Origin: Chryseobacterium sp. G0201
GTDB taxonomy: Bacteria > Bacteroidota > Bacteroidia > Flavobacteriales > Weeksellaceae
Direction: 5' to 3'
Assembly (NCBI RefSeq): GCF_003815655.1
Contig: NZ_CP033917.1
Coordinates: 2,480,001-2,544,000 of the forward strand
Length of the DNA: 64,000 nucleotides
The number at the start of each line of letters is the position of its first letter. Positions within the stretch are counted from its first letter, which is position 1. Below the pieces are notes generated by a model. The model was given only the letters and a program-made list of their open reading frames with translations, was not told the DNA's origin and searched no databases. Shown piece by piece: positions 17,205 through 26,800 of this stretch. Both the position numbers and the translations under genes were made by a program.

Positions 17205-18221
17205 TTACTCAGTGATTTCTCCACACAAACTTTTAGCAAAATTATCTGCAAAAGTTCCGGTATAATTGGGATTGTCGATCAAATGCATTGCTTTTGTGAT
17301 CGCACTTTCGGCAGTAATATCATTTCCGCTGATGGCTCCGATTCTTGAAAAAATATTACTGTTTTCATATTTTCCAAATGAGATTCCACCTGAAATACAC
17401 TGACTTACCACTACGATTTCAGTTCCGTTATTTCTGATTTCCTGAAGTGTTTCCTGAGTTTTTTCACTGCTGAAAATCGTTCCTGAACCGAAAACCTGTA
17501 AAATAAGAACTTTCATTTTAGGAATTTCTTTAAAATGATGTAATTTCATTCCCGGAAAAATTCTCCAGAATAAAATATCTTCGGAAATGTGTTCGTCAAC
17601 ATGGAACTCCACATCAGGATCACAACGGTAAAGATTTTCTTTCACAATATTTAAATGAACTCCGGATTGGCCCAAAATAGGATAATTCGGGCTGGAATAG
17701 GCATCAAAATACTCAGCAGAATATTTCAATGTTCGGTTTCCTCTTAATAATTTATATTCAAAATAAATGGCGACTTCCTGAATGACGGCTTGATCATTTT
17801 CATACAAACTTGCATAATACAAACTCGTCAGAAGATTTTCTTTAGCATCTGTTCTCAGATCTCCAATGGGAAGTTGAGAGCCTGTAAAGATCACCGGTTT
17901 TTTCAAACCTTTTAACATGAAACTTAGTGCAGAAGCGGAGTAGGACATCGTATCTGTTCCGTGGAGAATCAGAAATCCGTCATATTCGTTATAGCTTTTA
18001 AGAATGTAATTGGCGATGATTTTCCATTCCTGAGGTCCCATATCCGATGAATCGAGCGGTTTTGCAAAAGGATGAACGAAAACTTCACATTCCATCAACT
18101 TCATTTCGGGCATTTTTTCGAAGATATTTCCAAAATCAAACGCACGAAGGCTTCCGGTTTCGTAATCTTTCTCCATACCGATGGTTCCTCCGGTATAGAT
18201 GAGCAGGACTTTTCGTTTCAT
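17205..18221 (-). CDS. ansA: Type I (cytoplasmic) L-asparaginase
   Basis: This 338-residue protein hydrolyses L-asparagine to aspartate and ammonia. It has the first catalytic Thr motif IYTGGTIGM (residues 8-16) and the second motif LHGTDTMSYSASAL (residues 86-99). It lacks a signal peptide, as expected for the cytoplasmic type I enzyme, and has the usual length. Divergent from the TrmH-like gene at 18302 with about 80 bp between starts. An asparagine synthetase (41195-42865) is also in the window but not linked. Confidence 0.93.
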   Translation of the reverse strand: MKRKVLLIYTGGTIGMEKDYETGSLRAFDFGNIFEKMPEMKLMECEVFVHPFAKPLDSSDMGPQEWKIIANYILKSYNEYDGFLILHGTDTMSYSASALSFMLKGLKKPVIFTGSQLPIGDLRTDAKENLLTSLYYASLYENDQAVIQEVAIYFEYKLLRGNRTLKYSAEYFDAYSSPNYPILGQSGVHLNIVKENLYRCDPDVEFHVDEHISEDILFWRIFPGMKLHHFKEIPKMKVLILQVFGSGTIFSSEKTQETLQEIRNNGTEIVVVSQCISGGISFGKYENSNIFSRIGAISGNDITAESAITKAMHLIDNPNYTGTFADNFAKSLCGEITE

Positions 18222-18301
18222 GTAGTACTTTTATTAGAATTTCACCGCTGTTTCAGGTTGGTTCCTCAAAATTACGTTAATTTGCAAAGATTTGAAAATG
18301 A

Positions 18302-18973
18302 ATGGAAGATTTAGCGAAAACTTTTGAGTATTTAAAACAATTTTTAACAGATGAAAGACTGAGAAAGATCGATCATTTTTCTCCTGAAAGTTCTGATTTT
18401 GTGCTTCCTGTGATGGATGATGTGTACCAGTTCAGAAATGCGGCGGCGATTATAAGATCTGTGGAAGCTTGTGGTTTTCACAAAGTTGTGGCGATGGAGG
18501 AAGAAAATGTATTTGATCCGAATCTCACCGTAACAAAAGGTGCCGAAACCTGGGTTGAAGTTGAAAAAATGCCAAAAAATATTGATTCTTTACAAAAAAT
18601 TAAAGATCGTGGATATAAAATTCTGGCTGTATCATTAGAAAAGAATGCAGTAATGCTTCCTGATTATCAAATTACAGAACCTATTGCCTTGGTTTTCGGA
18701 ACTGAAATGGCAGGAGTTTCAGAAGAAGTAATTGATTTTGCGGATGAAACGCTGGCCATTCCGATGTATGGCTTTACAAGAAGTTTTAATGTATCGGTAG
18801 CAGCAGGAATTTGTATGTATGAATTAAAACAAAAACTGATTAATTCTAACCTCGATTACAAATTAAGCGATGAGAAATTATTGAAAATGAAGATCCGTTG
18901 GGCAGTAAATTCAATGCAAAGCGGACAGCAGATTTTTCAGAAGTATTTGAGAGATAACAATATTGAAATATAA
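18302..18973 (+). CDS. tRNA (guanosine-2'-O)-methyltransferase, TrmH/SpoU family
   Basis: The 223-residue SPOUT enzyme transfers methyl from SAM to a tRNA ribose, probably Gm18. Family motifs: VYQFRNAAAIIRSVEACGF (motif 1 with Asn/Arg, about residues 41-59), IALVFGTEMAGVSEE (motif 2, about 129-143), and IPMYGFTRSFNVSVAAGIC (motif 3 knot, about 155-173). C-terminal helical extension is like TrmH. Start ATG 18302 immediately precedes conserved sequence. Ended by a hairpin at 18979-19003. Confidence 0.9.
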   Translation: MEDLAKTFEYLKQFLTDERLRKIDHFSPESSDFVLPVMDDVYQFRNAAAIIRSVEACGFHKVVAMEEENVFDPNLTVTKGAETWVEVEKMPKNIDSLQKIKDRGYKILAVSLEKNAVMLPDYQITEPIALVFGTEMAGVSEEVIDFADETLAIPMYGFTRSFNVSVAAGICMYELKQKLINSNLDYKLSDEKLLKMKIRWAVNSMQSGQQIFQKYLRDNNIEI

Positions 18974-18978
18974 GTAAA

Positions 18979-19003
18979 AAAGCACAGATTCATTCTGTGC
19001 TTT
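18979..19003. terminator. Bidirectional terminator between convergent genes
   Basis: AAAGCACAG at 18979-18987 pairs with CTGTGCTTT at 18995-19003. It lies 6 bp past the TrmH-like stop and 20 bp past the end of the convergent gene at 19024. Confidence 0.65.
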
Positions 19004-19023
19004 ATGTTTATTTGAAAAATGTA

Positions 19024-19542
19024 TTATTCTATATTACCCCAAAAACTCCAGTTGGATCCATTATAGAAACAAACTAGTTTTGCTACAGGATCATAGCACA
19101 TCATCCCTGCTGATGGTGACTTTACGTTGGTTGCAGGATCAATGATTTTAGGTAGAATTAAAGCTTTATCGTTTGATTCTAACACCAATACGCCTTTAGC
19201 CGTTGAAGTCGGAGCTCCAATAATAACTCCTGCTGATCTGTCTTGTTCGGTTCCTATAAGTAGTGTTTTTGAAGTGCCTGTCTGGCCTGTAAGCTCGATC
19301 CAATCGGCACCGTTGTAATATTTTACTTTTGAAGAAGCGCCGTCAAAAACCAAAGTCCCTGCCGAAGTATCTGTCATGTTGATATTATTCGCTACCTGAG
19401 GTAGTATTATTCCTTTTGTTGTTCCTTCGGGGAAGTCTACTAAACCGCTACCGTCTACAGATTCTTTCTCTATACCTATTTGAGCGTTCGCAAGAGCAGA
19501 TACAAAAAAAGATATAATAAATAGATTTACTTTTAAATTCAT
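19024..19542 (-). CDS. Secreted protein with surface-protein end module
   Basis: The 172-residue product has a signal peptide (MNLKVNLFIISFFVSALANA) and mature start QIGIEKESVDGSG. It carries two copies of a small module: TTKGIILPQVAN...VKYYNGADWIEL (about residues 40-85) and LESNDKALILPKI...LVCFYNGSNWSFWG (about 123-170). The second copy matches the C-terminus of the upstream protein (LESNDKGLVITRIPDPE...KIYDGTQWSC). It starts 2 bp after the stop of that gene, so the two form a tight operon. Surface or fibre assembly role is inferred. Confidence 0.8.
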   Translation of the reverse strand: MNLKVNLFIISFFVSALANAQIGIEKESVDGSGLVDFPEGTTKGIILPQVANNINMTDTSAGTLVFDGASSKVKYYNGADWIELTGQTGTSKTLLIGTEQDRSAGVIIGAPTSTAKGVLVLESNDKALILPKIIDPATNVKSPSAGMMCYDPVAKLVCFYNGSNWSFWGNIE

Positions 19543-19544
19543 AA

Positions 19545-21590
19545 TTAATTACATGTTTGGTTAATACAGCTCCATTGAGTTCCATCATATATTTTTAGAC
19601 ATACGTCATCCGTGTCGAATACGATCATTCCGTTTACAGGTGTTGCGATTGATACTTCCGGATCAGGAATTCTTGTTATTACAAGTCCTTTGTCATTAGA
19701 TTCAAGTGCTAAAAATGCGTTATTCATGTCTGCAGGCCAGTTTGCCGTACTTTTAGAAGCTCTAGTTGAGACACCTATTTTAGTAATTTCAGGGGTTCCT
19801 GTTGCGCCGGGCTTGTAGCAAGGGCAGGCAAATGATTTTACAACATTTGAATAAATAAGACATCCTCCGGGTGGAGTTACAATGACATTGTATTCTGCTG
19901 CGGAATTATCTGTTATTGGAATTGAATAATTACTGTTGGTTCCTCCGGAAATAGGAGCTCCGTTTTTATACCATTGATAAGTACCTAAGCCGGGTGTTAC
20001 AGATAAAGATAATGATGAACTTCCCGTAGTTCCTGTACAAGGTCTTGAACTAGGGCTGTTGGCTACCGCAATGGTGACGATAGGAGCCGTTCCAAATCCT
20101 GAATAATACCCTCCAAATCCTGCAGCACCACTTGCTCCTACTAATTCGGCCTGAATGGTTCCTGCTGAACTTACTCTTACGTTTTTAATGGTAGCTGTTC
20201 CTCCTGCAGCAGTGGCTATATTATATCTGTAGCTTCTCCAGTTTGGATTTCCCGGTACAGCTGTTCCTGCTGCTACAGTTGCTGCAAGAGCTGTTCCGCC
20301 TACCGTTACAACGGGGATGTTTGCTGTTCCGCTTGCGGCAAGTACTGCAAGCTCTGTATTGTCATATGAAGTTGTTCCAATCTGTTTAGCATCCGGAATC
20401 ATGTTTACTGATGTCTGCCCGAAACATGAAAGAGGTGGGATAAACATAAAACTGTTCGTGTTAAGTGCAGAACTTCCGAATATTTTATGAAAAACATATA
20501 CTGCTTTATTGGTTTTCAGGTACATATTTTTGTTGGTGAAAAAACTGGCCGGAACGATTTGATAATCTCCAATATTCGCTAATGTATAACTTGGATTTGC
20601 ATTGGTATTCATGGTAATTGTTGTATTAGCTTCCGTCGCAACAACAATTACTCTTTCATAAGTTCCGCCATTTCCTTGCATTACTACATATTCGTTTCCT
20701 AATTGTTCTACGGGAACTAATTGGTCTACAGCAAAGTCGCGACTGTCTGAAAGTGTTCCGGTTTCAATACTTCCTTGTTGCATTAGACCTCCTACAGTAA
20801 CGGCAATATTTTTATCTGCAGAAATTTTAGCACCCAGCCAGCCTCGGTCTTGTAAACTGAGTGCATTAAGTTTTACTTTGGCATAAAGTACAAAAGATTG
20901 CCCTTTTTGTAATGTTCTTGTAAAGGTAGTTCCTGTTAGTGGTGTCGCACTGGCTCCGTTAATAAATTGTGTCCCGGAATCAATATTAGATATAGTGATG
21001 ACTGTATTATTTTCAGTAGCCATCATGGAGACCATGTTTCCAACTTCGGGAACATTCGTTGTAAATTCGTTGGGTGTTCCGCCCCAGAAGAAATTTTTCC
21101 CTAAAGCTACTTTTCCTTTTGTAAGTACAGATCCTGCTTGGGAACCGGATAATCCTCTATAATTGACGAAAAAATCATCAGTAGAAGTGAATAATAAACC
21201 TCCTACATTGGCGGGAATTATTGTTCCTGCTCTTGTGGTAGCTACTGTCATTGGCGATGATCCCGGTGGTAACACTACATTTGAAGCATTAATGACAGCT
21301 ATTCTCACCGGAGTGGTATTGCTAAAGGTTACAACACCTGTAGTAACGTTAGCAGTTGTTGCTGCATTAATATTATAAACAGACAGTCTTGGAATAGTTG
21401 TTCCATCTGCCATTCTTACATTAACCGTGATATTTGCTGTAGACGGAGTCGAAAGATAGATATACTCTTCCGTTATGGTAGTGGTATCATATGCTCCAAA
21501 AATAATCGGTTGTAAATAATGGGTATTATCGAGTTGAGAAAAAAATAATTGGTATGCAAAAAATGCTAATAATAAATAAATACGCCTCAC
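19545..21590 (-). CDS. IgGFc-binding-like secreted surface protein
   Basis: The 681-residue product has a signal peptide (RIYLLLAFFAYQLFFS) and starts at GTG 21590; there is no better ATG. Residues about 30-400 match the IgGFc-binding N-terminal domain: EEYIYLSTPSTANITVNV, YVVMQGNGGTYERVIVVAT and YVFHKIFGSSALNTNSFMF. An Ig-like segment (about 510-590) contains YQWYKNGAPISGGTNSNY. The C-terminal 60 residues hold the LESNDKGLV...YDGTQWSC module shared with the next gene. The name comes from a mammalian mucus protein; bacterial ligands are unknown. A -7 box lies 19 bp upstream. Confidence 0.85.
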   Translation of the reverse strand: MRRIYLLLAFFAYQLFFSQLDNTHYLQPIIFGAYDTTTITEEYIYLSTPSTANITVNVRMADGTTIPRLSVYNINAATTANVTTGVVTFSNTTPVRIAVINASNVVLPPGSSPMTVATTRAGTIIPANVGGLLFTSTDDFFVNYRGLSGSQAGSVLTKGKVALGKNFFWGGTPNEFTTNVPEVGNMVSMMATENNTVITISNIDSGTQFINGASATPLTGTTFTRTLQKGQSFVLYAKVKLNALSLQDRGWLGAKISADKNIAVTVGGLMQQGSIETGTLSDSRDFAVDQLVPVEQLGNEYVVMQGNGGTYERVIVVATEANTTITMNTNANPSYTLANIGDYQIVPASFFTNKNMYLKTNKAVYVFHKIFGSSALNTNSFMFIPPLSCFGQTSVNMIPDAKQIGTTSYDNTELAVLAASGTANIPVVTVGGTALAATVAAGTAVPGNPNWRSYRYNIATAAGGTATIKNVRVSSAGTIQAELVGASGAAGFGGYYSGFGTAPIVTIAVANSPSSRPCTGTTGSSSLSLSVTPGLGTYQWYKNGAPISGGTNSNYSIPITDNSAAEYNVIVTPPGGCLIYSNVVKSFACPCYKPGATGTPEITKIGVSTRASKSTANWPADMNNAFLALESNDKGLVITRIPDPEVSIATPVNGMIVFDTDDVCLKIYDGTQWSCINQTCN

Positions 21591-21609
21591 GATATTTTAG
21601 TTTTAGGCG

Positions 21610-21617
21610 CAAAAATA
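21610..21617 (-). promoter_or_regulatory. -7 box TATTTTTG
   Basis: CAAAAATA on the plus strand, ending 19 nt before the GTG start at 21590; supports the GTG choice. Confidence 0.45.
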
Positions 21618-21657
21618 TTAAAATTATACTACAATAATCAATTATATGTGATTAATT

Positions 21658-22347
21658 TTAAGTTAAGTAATTCCACGCTGCAACAAATATTCCTGCAGTT
21701 TCAGTTCTAAGTCTTTGGTTTCCAAGAGATACGGCTTTTATTTTACTATGCGATAAATAAGAAATTTCTTTATCAGAAAAATCTCCTTCAGGGCCAATTA
21801 AAAACGTAATATTTTCTAAATGTGGGATTTCCTTCAATCCAATCCTTTCTAAACTTTCATTACAGTGTGCTACAAAAGTAGTTTCTGGGTTACTATTTTT
21901 CAGAAAATCAGGAAGTTTAATTAAATCATTAATTACAGGAAAGTGGAATCGCAAACTCTGCTTTGAAGCTGCAATTGCTTGCTTTCTCAGTTTGTCAATA
22001 TTGATATTTTTACGCTCTGTTTTTTCAGTTTGTAAAATGGTAATCTCAGAAATGCCCATTTCTACAGATTTTTCTATAAAAAACTCAATTCGATCGATGT
22101 TTTTCGTTGGCGCGATCGCAATGTGTAGTTTTGGATTAAAATCCGGAGTGTTGGTTTTAATTTCAGAAACTTCAATATTGGCTTTTTTACCTTCGATTAC
22201 TAATGTTCCAGAAGCAACATTGCCTTTACCATCTGTCACATGAATTTCTTCACCATCTTTCATACGAAGAACTTTTACGATGTGCTGTTGTTCTTCGTCA
22301 TTAATTATTGCTTTTCCGTTATTGATTTCGCCAAAAAAAAGTTTCAT
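21658..22347 (-). CDS. rsmE: 16S rRNA (uracil-1498-N3)-methyltransferase
   Basis: The 229-residue SPOUT enzyme methylates U1498 of 16S rRNA. The N-terminal PUA-like part contains HIVKVLRMKDGEEIHVTDG (about residues 22-40). The methylase has IAPTKNIDRIEFFIEKSVEMG (partly quoted below 20: TKNIDRIEFFIEK), FLIGPEGDFSDKEI and the knot motif SLGNQRLRTETAG near the C-terminus. Length is normal. Same strand as the two genes upstream, 45 bp after the unknown gene at 22393. Confidence 0.94.
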   Translation of the reverse strand: MKLFFGEINNGKAIINDEEQQHIVKVLRMKDGEEIHVTDGKGNVASGTLVIEGKKANIEVSEIKTNTPDFNPKLHIAIAPTKNIDRIEFFIEKSVEMGISEITILQTEKTERKNINIDKLRKQAIAASKQSLRFHFPVINDLIKLPDFLKNSNPETTFVAHCNESLERIGLKEIPHLENITFLIGPEGDFSDKEISYLSHSKIKAVSLGNQRLRTETAGIFVAAWNYLT

Positions 22348-22392
22348 ATAATAATATTTAAAATCTGCCTGAATTTTATTTATAAGTCATTA

Positions 22393-22803
22393 TTAAAAGG
22401 TAATTTCATTATCGCTTAAAAATGCCACACCGGTTTTTATCGTAGTATAAATATCACCTTCACAATCTCTGTATGAACATGCGTAAATTTCTTCAATCCA
22501 CTTATTATTCATAAAAATTAAATTCAAATATTCGTTTTTTCTTAAATTATTTTTGATAGATAGATAATCTCCTTCTTTAGGTTCGTAAGTAAAACTAAAT
22601 ACATTTTCTGAATTGATTTTCTCTACGATTTCTTCCTTTATATTCTGAACATATCCGATTTCTGAACTTATCATTATATAATCTTCGTCTTCAGATTTTT
22701 CTGTCACTTCATTTTTTCCTACAATGGTTTCTAAAACCCAGTAATATTTTGAGTTCTTTTTAGATTGTGTTCCAAGTATTTTTTCTTCTAACAATATTTT
22801 CAT
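22393..22803 (-). CDS. Unknown protein coupled to tsaD
   Basis: The 136-residue soluble protein is not recognised. It has an acidic and Ile/Asn-rich composition, no signal peptide, and a CSYRDCEGDIY stretch with two Cys near residue 110. Its ATG overlaps the tsaD stop (ATGA), indicating translational coupling downstream of tsaD. It may be a house-cleaning or regulatory protein, but nothing in the sequence identifies it. Confidence 0.7.
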   Translation of the reverse strand: MKILLEEKILGTQSKKNSKYYWVLETIVGKNEVTEKSEDEDYIMISSEIGYVQNIKEEIVEKINSENVFSFTYEPKEGDYLSIKNNLRKNEYLNLIFMNNKWIEEIYACSYRDCEGDIYTTIKTGVAFLSDNEITF

Positions 22804-23816
22804 AAATCGTATTTTGCAGTTGCGGAAGTTCTAAGATCCGTAAATTCACCTCGCTCAAATTTTAATTGAGCAACCATAGCGATCATTGCCGCATTATCGG
22901 TCGTATATTCAAATTTTGGAATATAAATATTCCAGCCTAATTTCTCATGATTGTCCTGCATTGCTTTTCTCAACGCAGAATTAGCAGAAACTCCACCAGC
23001 AATGGCAACTTCTTTTATATCTAATTCTTTGGCTGCTTTTTCAAGTTTTGCCATCAAAATCTCAATGATTGTTTTCTGAACGGAAGCACAAAGATCAATT
23101 AAATTGTTTTTAATAAAATCAGGATCTTTTTTAACTTCTTTTTGTATAAAATATAAAACAGAAGTCTTAATTCCGCTGAAAGAATAATCGTAATTCTCTA
23201 ATTTTGGTTTATTAAATTTAAAAGCATCAGGATTTCCTTCTTTAGCCAATCTGTCAATGATCGGACCTGCCGGATAATCCAAGTCAAAGATCTTCCCGAT
23301 CTTATCAAATGCTTCTCCTGCAGCATCATCAATGGTTTTTCCGATAATTTCCATGTCAAAATAATCCTTTACCAAGACGATCATCGTATGTCCGCCACTT
23401 ACCGTAAGGCATAAAAACGGAAACTTTGGCGGCATAGGATTTGCATCCTCGATGAAATGTGCTAAAATGTGTGCCTGCAGATGGTTTACCTCGATCAAAG
23501 GAACGTCCAAACTCATAGCTAATGACTTAGCAAAGGAAGTTCCTACGAGAAGAGAACCCAAAAGTCCGGGTCCGCGAGTAAATCCTATAGCAGAAATAGC
23601 ATTTTGTTGTATATTTGCTTTAGTTAGAGATTTTTCAACAACGGGTATTATATTTTGCTGATGCGCGCGTGAAGCTAATTCAGGGACAACACCACCATAT
23701 TCTTTGTGGATTTCCTGATTCGCGGCGATGTTTGACAGAATAGAATTTCCCTTGATGATAGCTGCTGATGTGTCGTCGCAAGACGATTCAATACCTAAAA
23801 TTATAGAGTCGCTCAT
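22800..23816 (-). CDS. tsaD: tRNA N6-adenosine threonylcarbamoyltransferase
   Basis: With the ATG at 23816 the enzyme has 338 residues and the family's usual start MSDSIILGIESSCDDTS. It transfers threonylcarbamoyl to A37 of ANN-reading tRNAs together with TsaB/TsaE. Metal-binding His are at VNHLQAHILAH (His112, His116); other family motifs are FTRGPGLLGSL, LTVSGGHTMIV and EVAIAGGVSANSALR. A longer start at 23858 would run into the divergent tamB gene and adds a non-conserved leader. Its -7 box lies within tamB codons 2-4. First gene of a unit with 22393-22803 and perhaps rsmE. Confidence 0.96.
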   Translation of the reverse strand: MSDSIILGIESSCDDTSAAIIKGNSILSNIAANQEIHKEYGGVVPELASRAHQQNIIPVVEKSLTKANIQQNAISAIGFTRGPGLLGSLLVGTSFAKSLAMSLDVPLIEVNHLQAHILAHFIEDANPMPPKFPFLCLTVSGGHTMIVLVKDYFDMEIIGKTIDDAAGEAFDKIGKIFDLDYPAGPIIDRLAKEGNPDAFKFNKPKLENYDYSFSGIKTSVLYFIQKEVKKDPDFIKNNLIDLCASVQKTIIEILMAKLEKAAKELDIKEVAIAGGVSANSALRKAMQDNHEKLGWNIYIPKFEYTTDNAAMIAMVAQLKFERGEFTDLRTSATAKYDL

Positions 23817-23820
23817 AATA

Positions 23821-26800
23821 ATGGCAAAGTTAGAGAATAATAACGAGAATGAGAACAAAAAATCAGTAGCTGGAAACTTAGGTGATCAGGTACAGAAGAC
23901 TGTTGAGGATGTAGAAGGAGTTGTAAAGGAAACGGTAAAAGAAGCATCTGAGCTGGCTTCAGATGCCATTCATCATCCTGTGCAGACTGCAGAAGAATTC
24001 GGGAAACAGGCTGTAAAAGATGTTACTAGCTATTCTTGGTGGGCAAAATTATTGCTGATTCTTTTCTGGCTGGTGTTGGGACTTATAACGTTAATCATTA
24101 TCATTATCAATCTTCCTGCAACTAAACAATGGGCCGCAGATCAAGCTTTACAGATCGTAAATCAGGATTTTAAGGCAGATATGTCTACAGAAAGTGTGGA
24201 AGTTAATTTTTTTGGAAATGTTAAGATAAAAGGTTTAAAAATTAAAGATTATAAAGGTTTTGAGTTTATTACAGCTAAAGAATTTACGGCCAATTCAGAT
24301 TGGTTTTCACTCGCAACAAATATTGGTAAACACAATTCTTTAAGCTTTAATTCTTTAACACTGAAAAATGCAAATATTCAGGTAATTACCTATAAAGGCG
24401 ACAGTATTTCAAATTTTATTCGCTTTACGCAGCTTTTCGATAGCGGAAAAAAGAAAGATCCAAACAAACCTCCTTTTCAGCTGAATTCCAGATTGCAAAT
24501 TATTGATTCTAAAGTTTCTATCATTAATAAAAACTCGCCAGGCGAGCCCGGAAAATGGTTAACGGCAACAAAATTCAATCTAAAAGCTCCAAATGTTAAA
24601 GTAAACGGAACTAATATTTCTGCTTTAATTAATAATATGTCCTTCGTCACAACAAGATGGGGGAAATCTCATTTTGTAGATACTTTTTCTACGGAACTTT
24701 CAATGTCGCAGGATTTTCTCTTGCTTAAAGATTTGACATTGAATACCGATCACACGCTTTTGCAGGGAGATATTAAATTTAATCTTCATAAAGGTTCTTG
24801 GGCAGATTTTGCCGACAAAGTTCGTTGGGACATGAATCTTAAGCAGGGAAGCCAGTTGAGCGGCTATGATATCAGCTATTTTGTAACGAATTGGGATAAT
24901 TTTAAACCTTTCAATGTTTCCGGAAAAATGACGGGGCCGTTGAATAAATTTCACCTTGAAAATTTCCTGATCAGAAATCCTGACGTAAATATTGCCACTC
25001 AGACAATGAAGGTTAATAATTTACTGAAAGGTAATTTTTTAATCGAAACCAATAATCTTTCAACAGATTTTACATACAAAGACCTGAAAGCAATGATGCC
25101 TTCATTTATTTCTAAAAAAATGAAGAATTTCGCGGATGATTTCGGGAAACTAAAATACAACGGAGCCGCAAGGGTTACTCCGGAACAGGTTTACGTGCCT
25201 ACCGGAAATTTAATGACCGGAATCGGGCAGGCAAAAATTACCAAGTTTTCTCTTACGGGATACAGTACGCCTGTTCCAAAATATTCTGGATATATTGAGG
25301 TGAATGATTTAAACACTTCGGTAATTACTAAAAATAAATCAGTTGGATTAATTTCAGGGAAATTTGATATCAATGGTCAGAGTTTCGATGTTAATACAAT
25401 GCGTTTGACTACAAAATCGCAGATTACAAAGATCGAGATTATGAATAAAGAAATTAACAATCTTTATTTAGACGGTTTGTTGGATCACAAAAAATATAAT
25501 GGATTAATCACAATTAATGATGAACAGGCGAAAGCAACTATAAAAGGGTTAATAGATTTCAGTACTCCAAAGATTTCTATGAATGTAGATGCTGATGTTG
25601 ATCATTTAAACATGAATTATTTTACGGATAAACCGGGAAGCCAGATCGTGAGCGGAAAAGTTGTTGGTAAAATGGCAATGACTTCCATTAATGATCTGAA
25701 CTTGGATGTTGAAGCCAGTAATATCAATTTTGCGACAGCGACTCAAAAATACGTTATTCCTAATGCTAAAATAAAAACCTTCCTGGAAGCGGGAGGTCGT
25801 GTGATCGATGTTGATGCTCCTGGAGCTGTAAACGGAAAGATTTCAGGGAAATATAATTTAGCTGATCTCGTAGGAATGGTTGAAAACGGAATCGGTAGAA
25901 TATTAGTAGGTCCGCCACCAAGAAAATTATACAGAGGACAAAACTTTGCAGTGAATTTTGATGTTCAGCAAGGTTTGGTAAGTTACTTTATGCCTGATCT
26001 GAAACTTCCTCAAGGTGCTGTAGTTGAAGGGCAATATGACGGAAACTCTAATAATCTGATATTAAACCTTGATGCTGCTTCATTGAAATATATTATGACC
26101 AAAAAGGTTGAGATTACAGAGGCTGATAAGGCGTTAGCAGAAGCAAATCCTGACTATAAGATCAATGACAGAGATAATATAACCAGAGACAGCGCAATGG
26201 TCGACAGCGTCATGGTGAGAATTAATACGGCTAATCTTGACGAACAGATCTATGCTAAAATAAATAGGGTAGAATACAACAAAAATATACTAAAAGACGT
26301 CACGTTAAGCGGTAGAAATGAAAATAACAGCATTCTTCATTTAGCGACAAAATTTAAACACGGAAGTCCGGAAGATGAGCTTAGTGATCAATTGAAAGAA
26401 TATGCAATAAATGTCAATCAGTCTACCAATGCTTCAGGAGATTTTGTTTTTAAATTTGAACCTACTGAAGTTAAATTCGGTAACGTTACCTGGGCAATCG
26501 ACACGAGTCCGAAACTTGATCATTCTATCACCTATCGTAAAGCAACTTCCGATTTTGATATTAGAAATTTAAAGATTTATTCAGATAAAAGTTCACTGTT
26601 TATTAAGGAAGCTCAGTTTAAATCAGCCAAAGATTTTTATGTAGATGCTGATATTGAAGATTTTGCCATCGAAAAACTGCTGGAAATGCAGTCTGGCGGT
26701 AATTCAATGGATATCAAAGGTCTTGCTAACGGAAGTGTGAAGATCAAAATGGATAAAAGTACCCTTCAGCCTTTGGTTGATCTTACGGTTGATGATATTA

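Noticed and set aside
23728..23820. Upstream extension of the TamB-like protein
   Set aside because: The extension starts at TTG, overlaps tsaD antisense and has no signal or family similarity; ATG 23821 is better.
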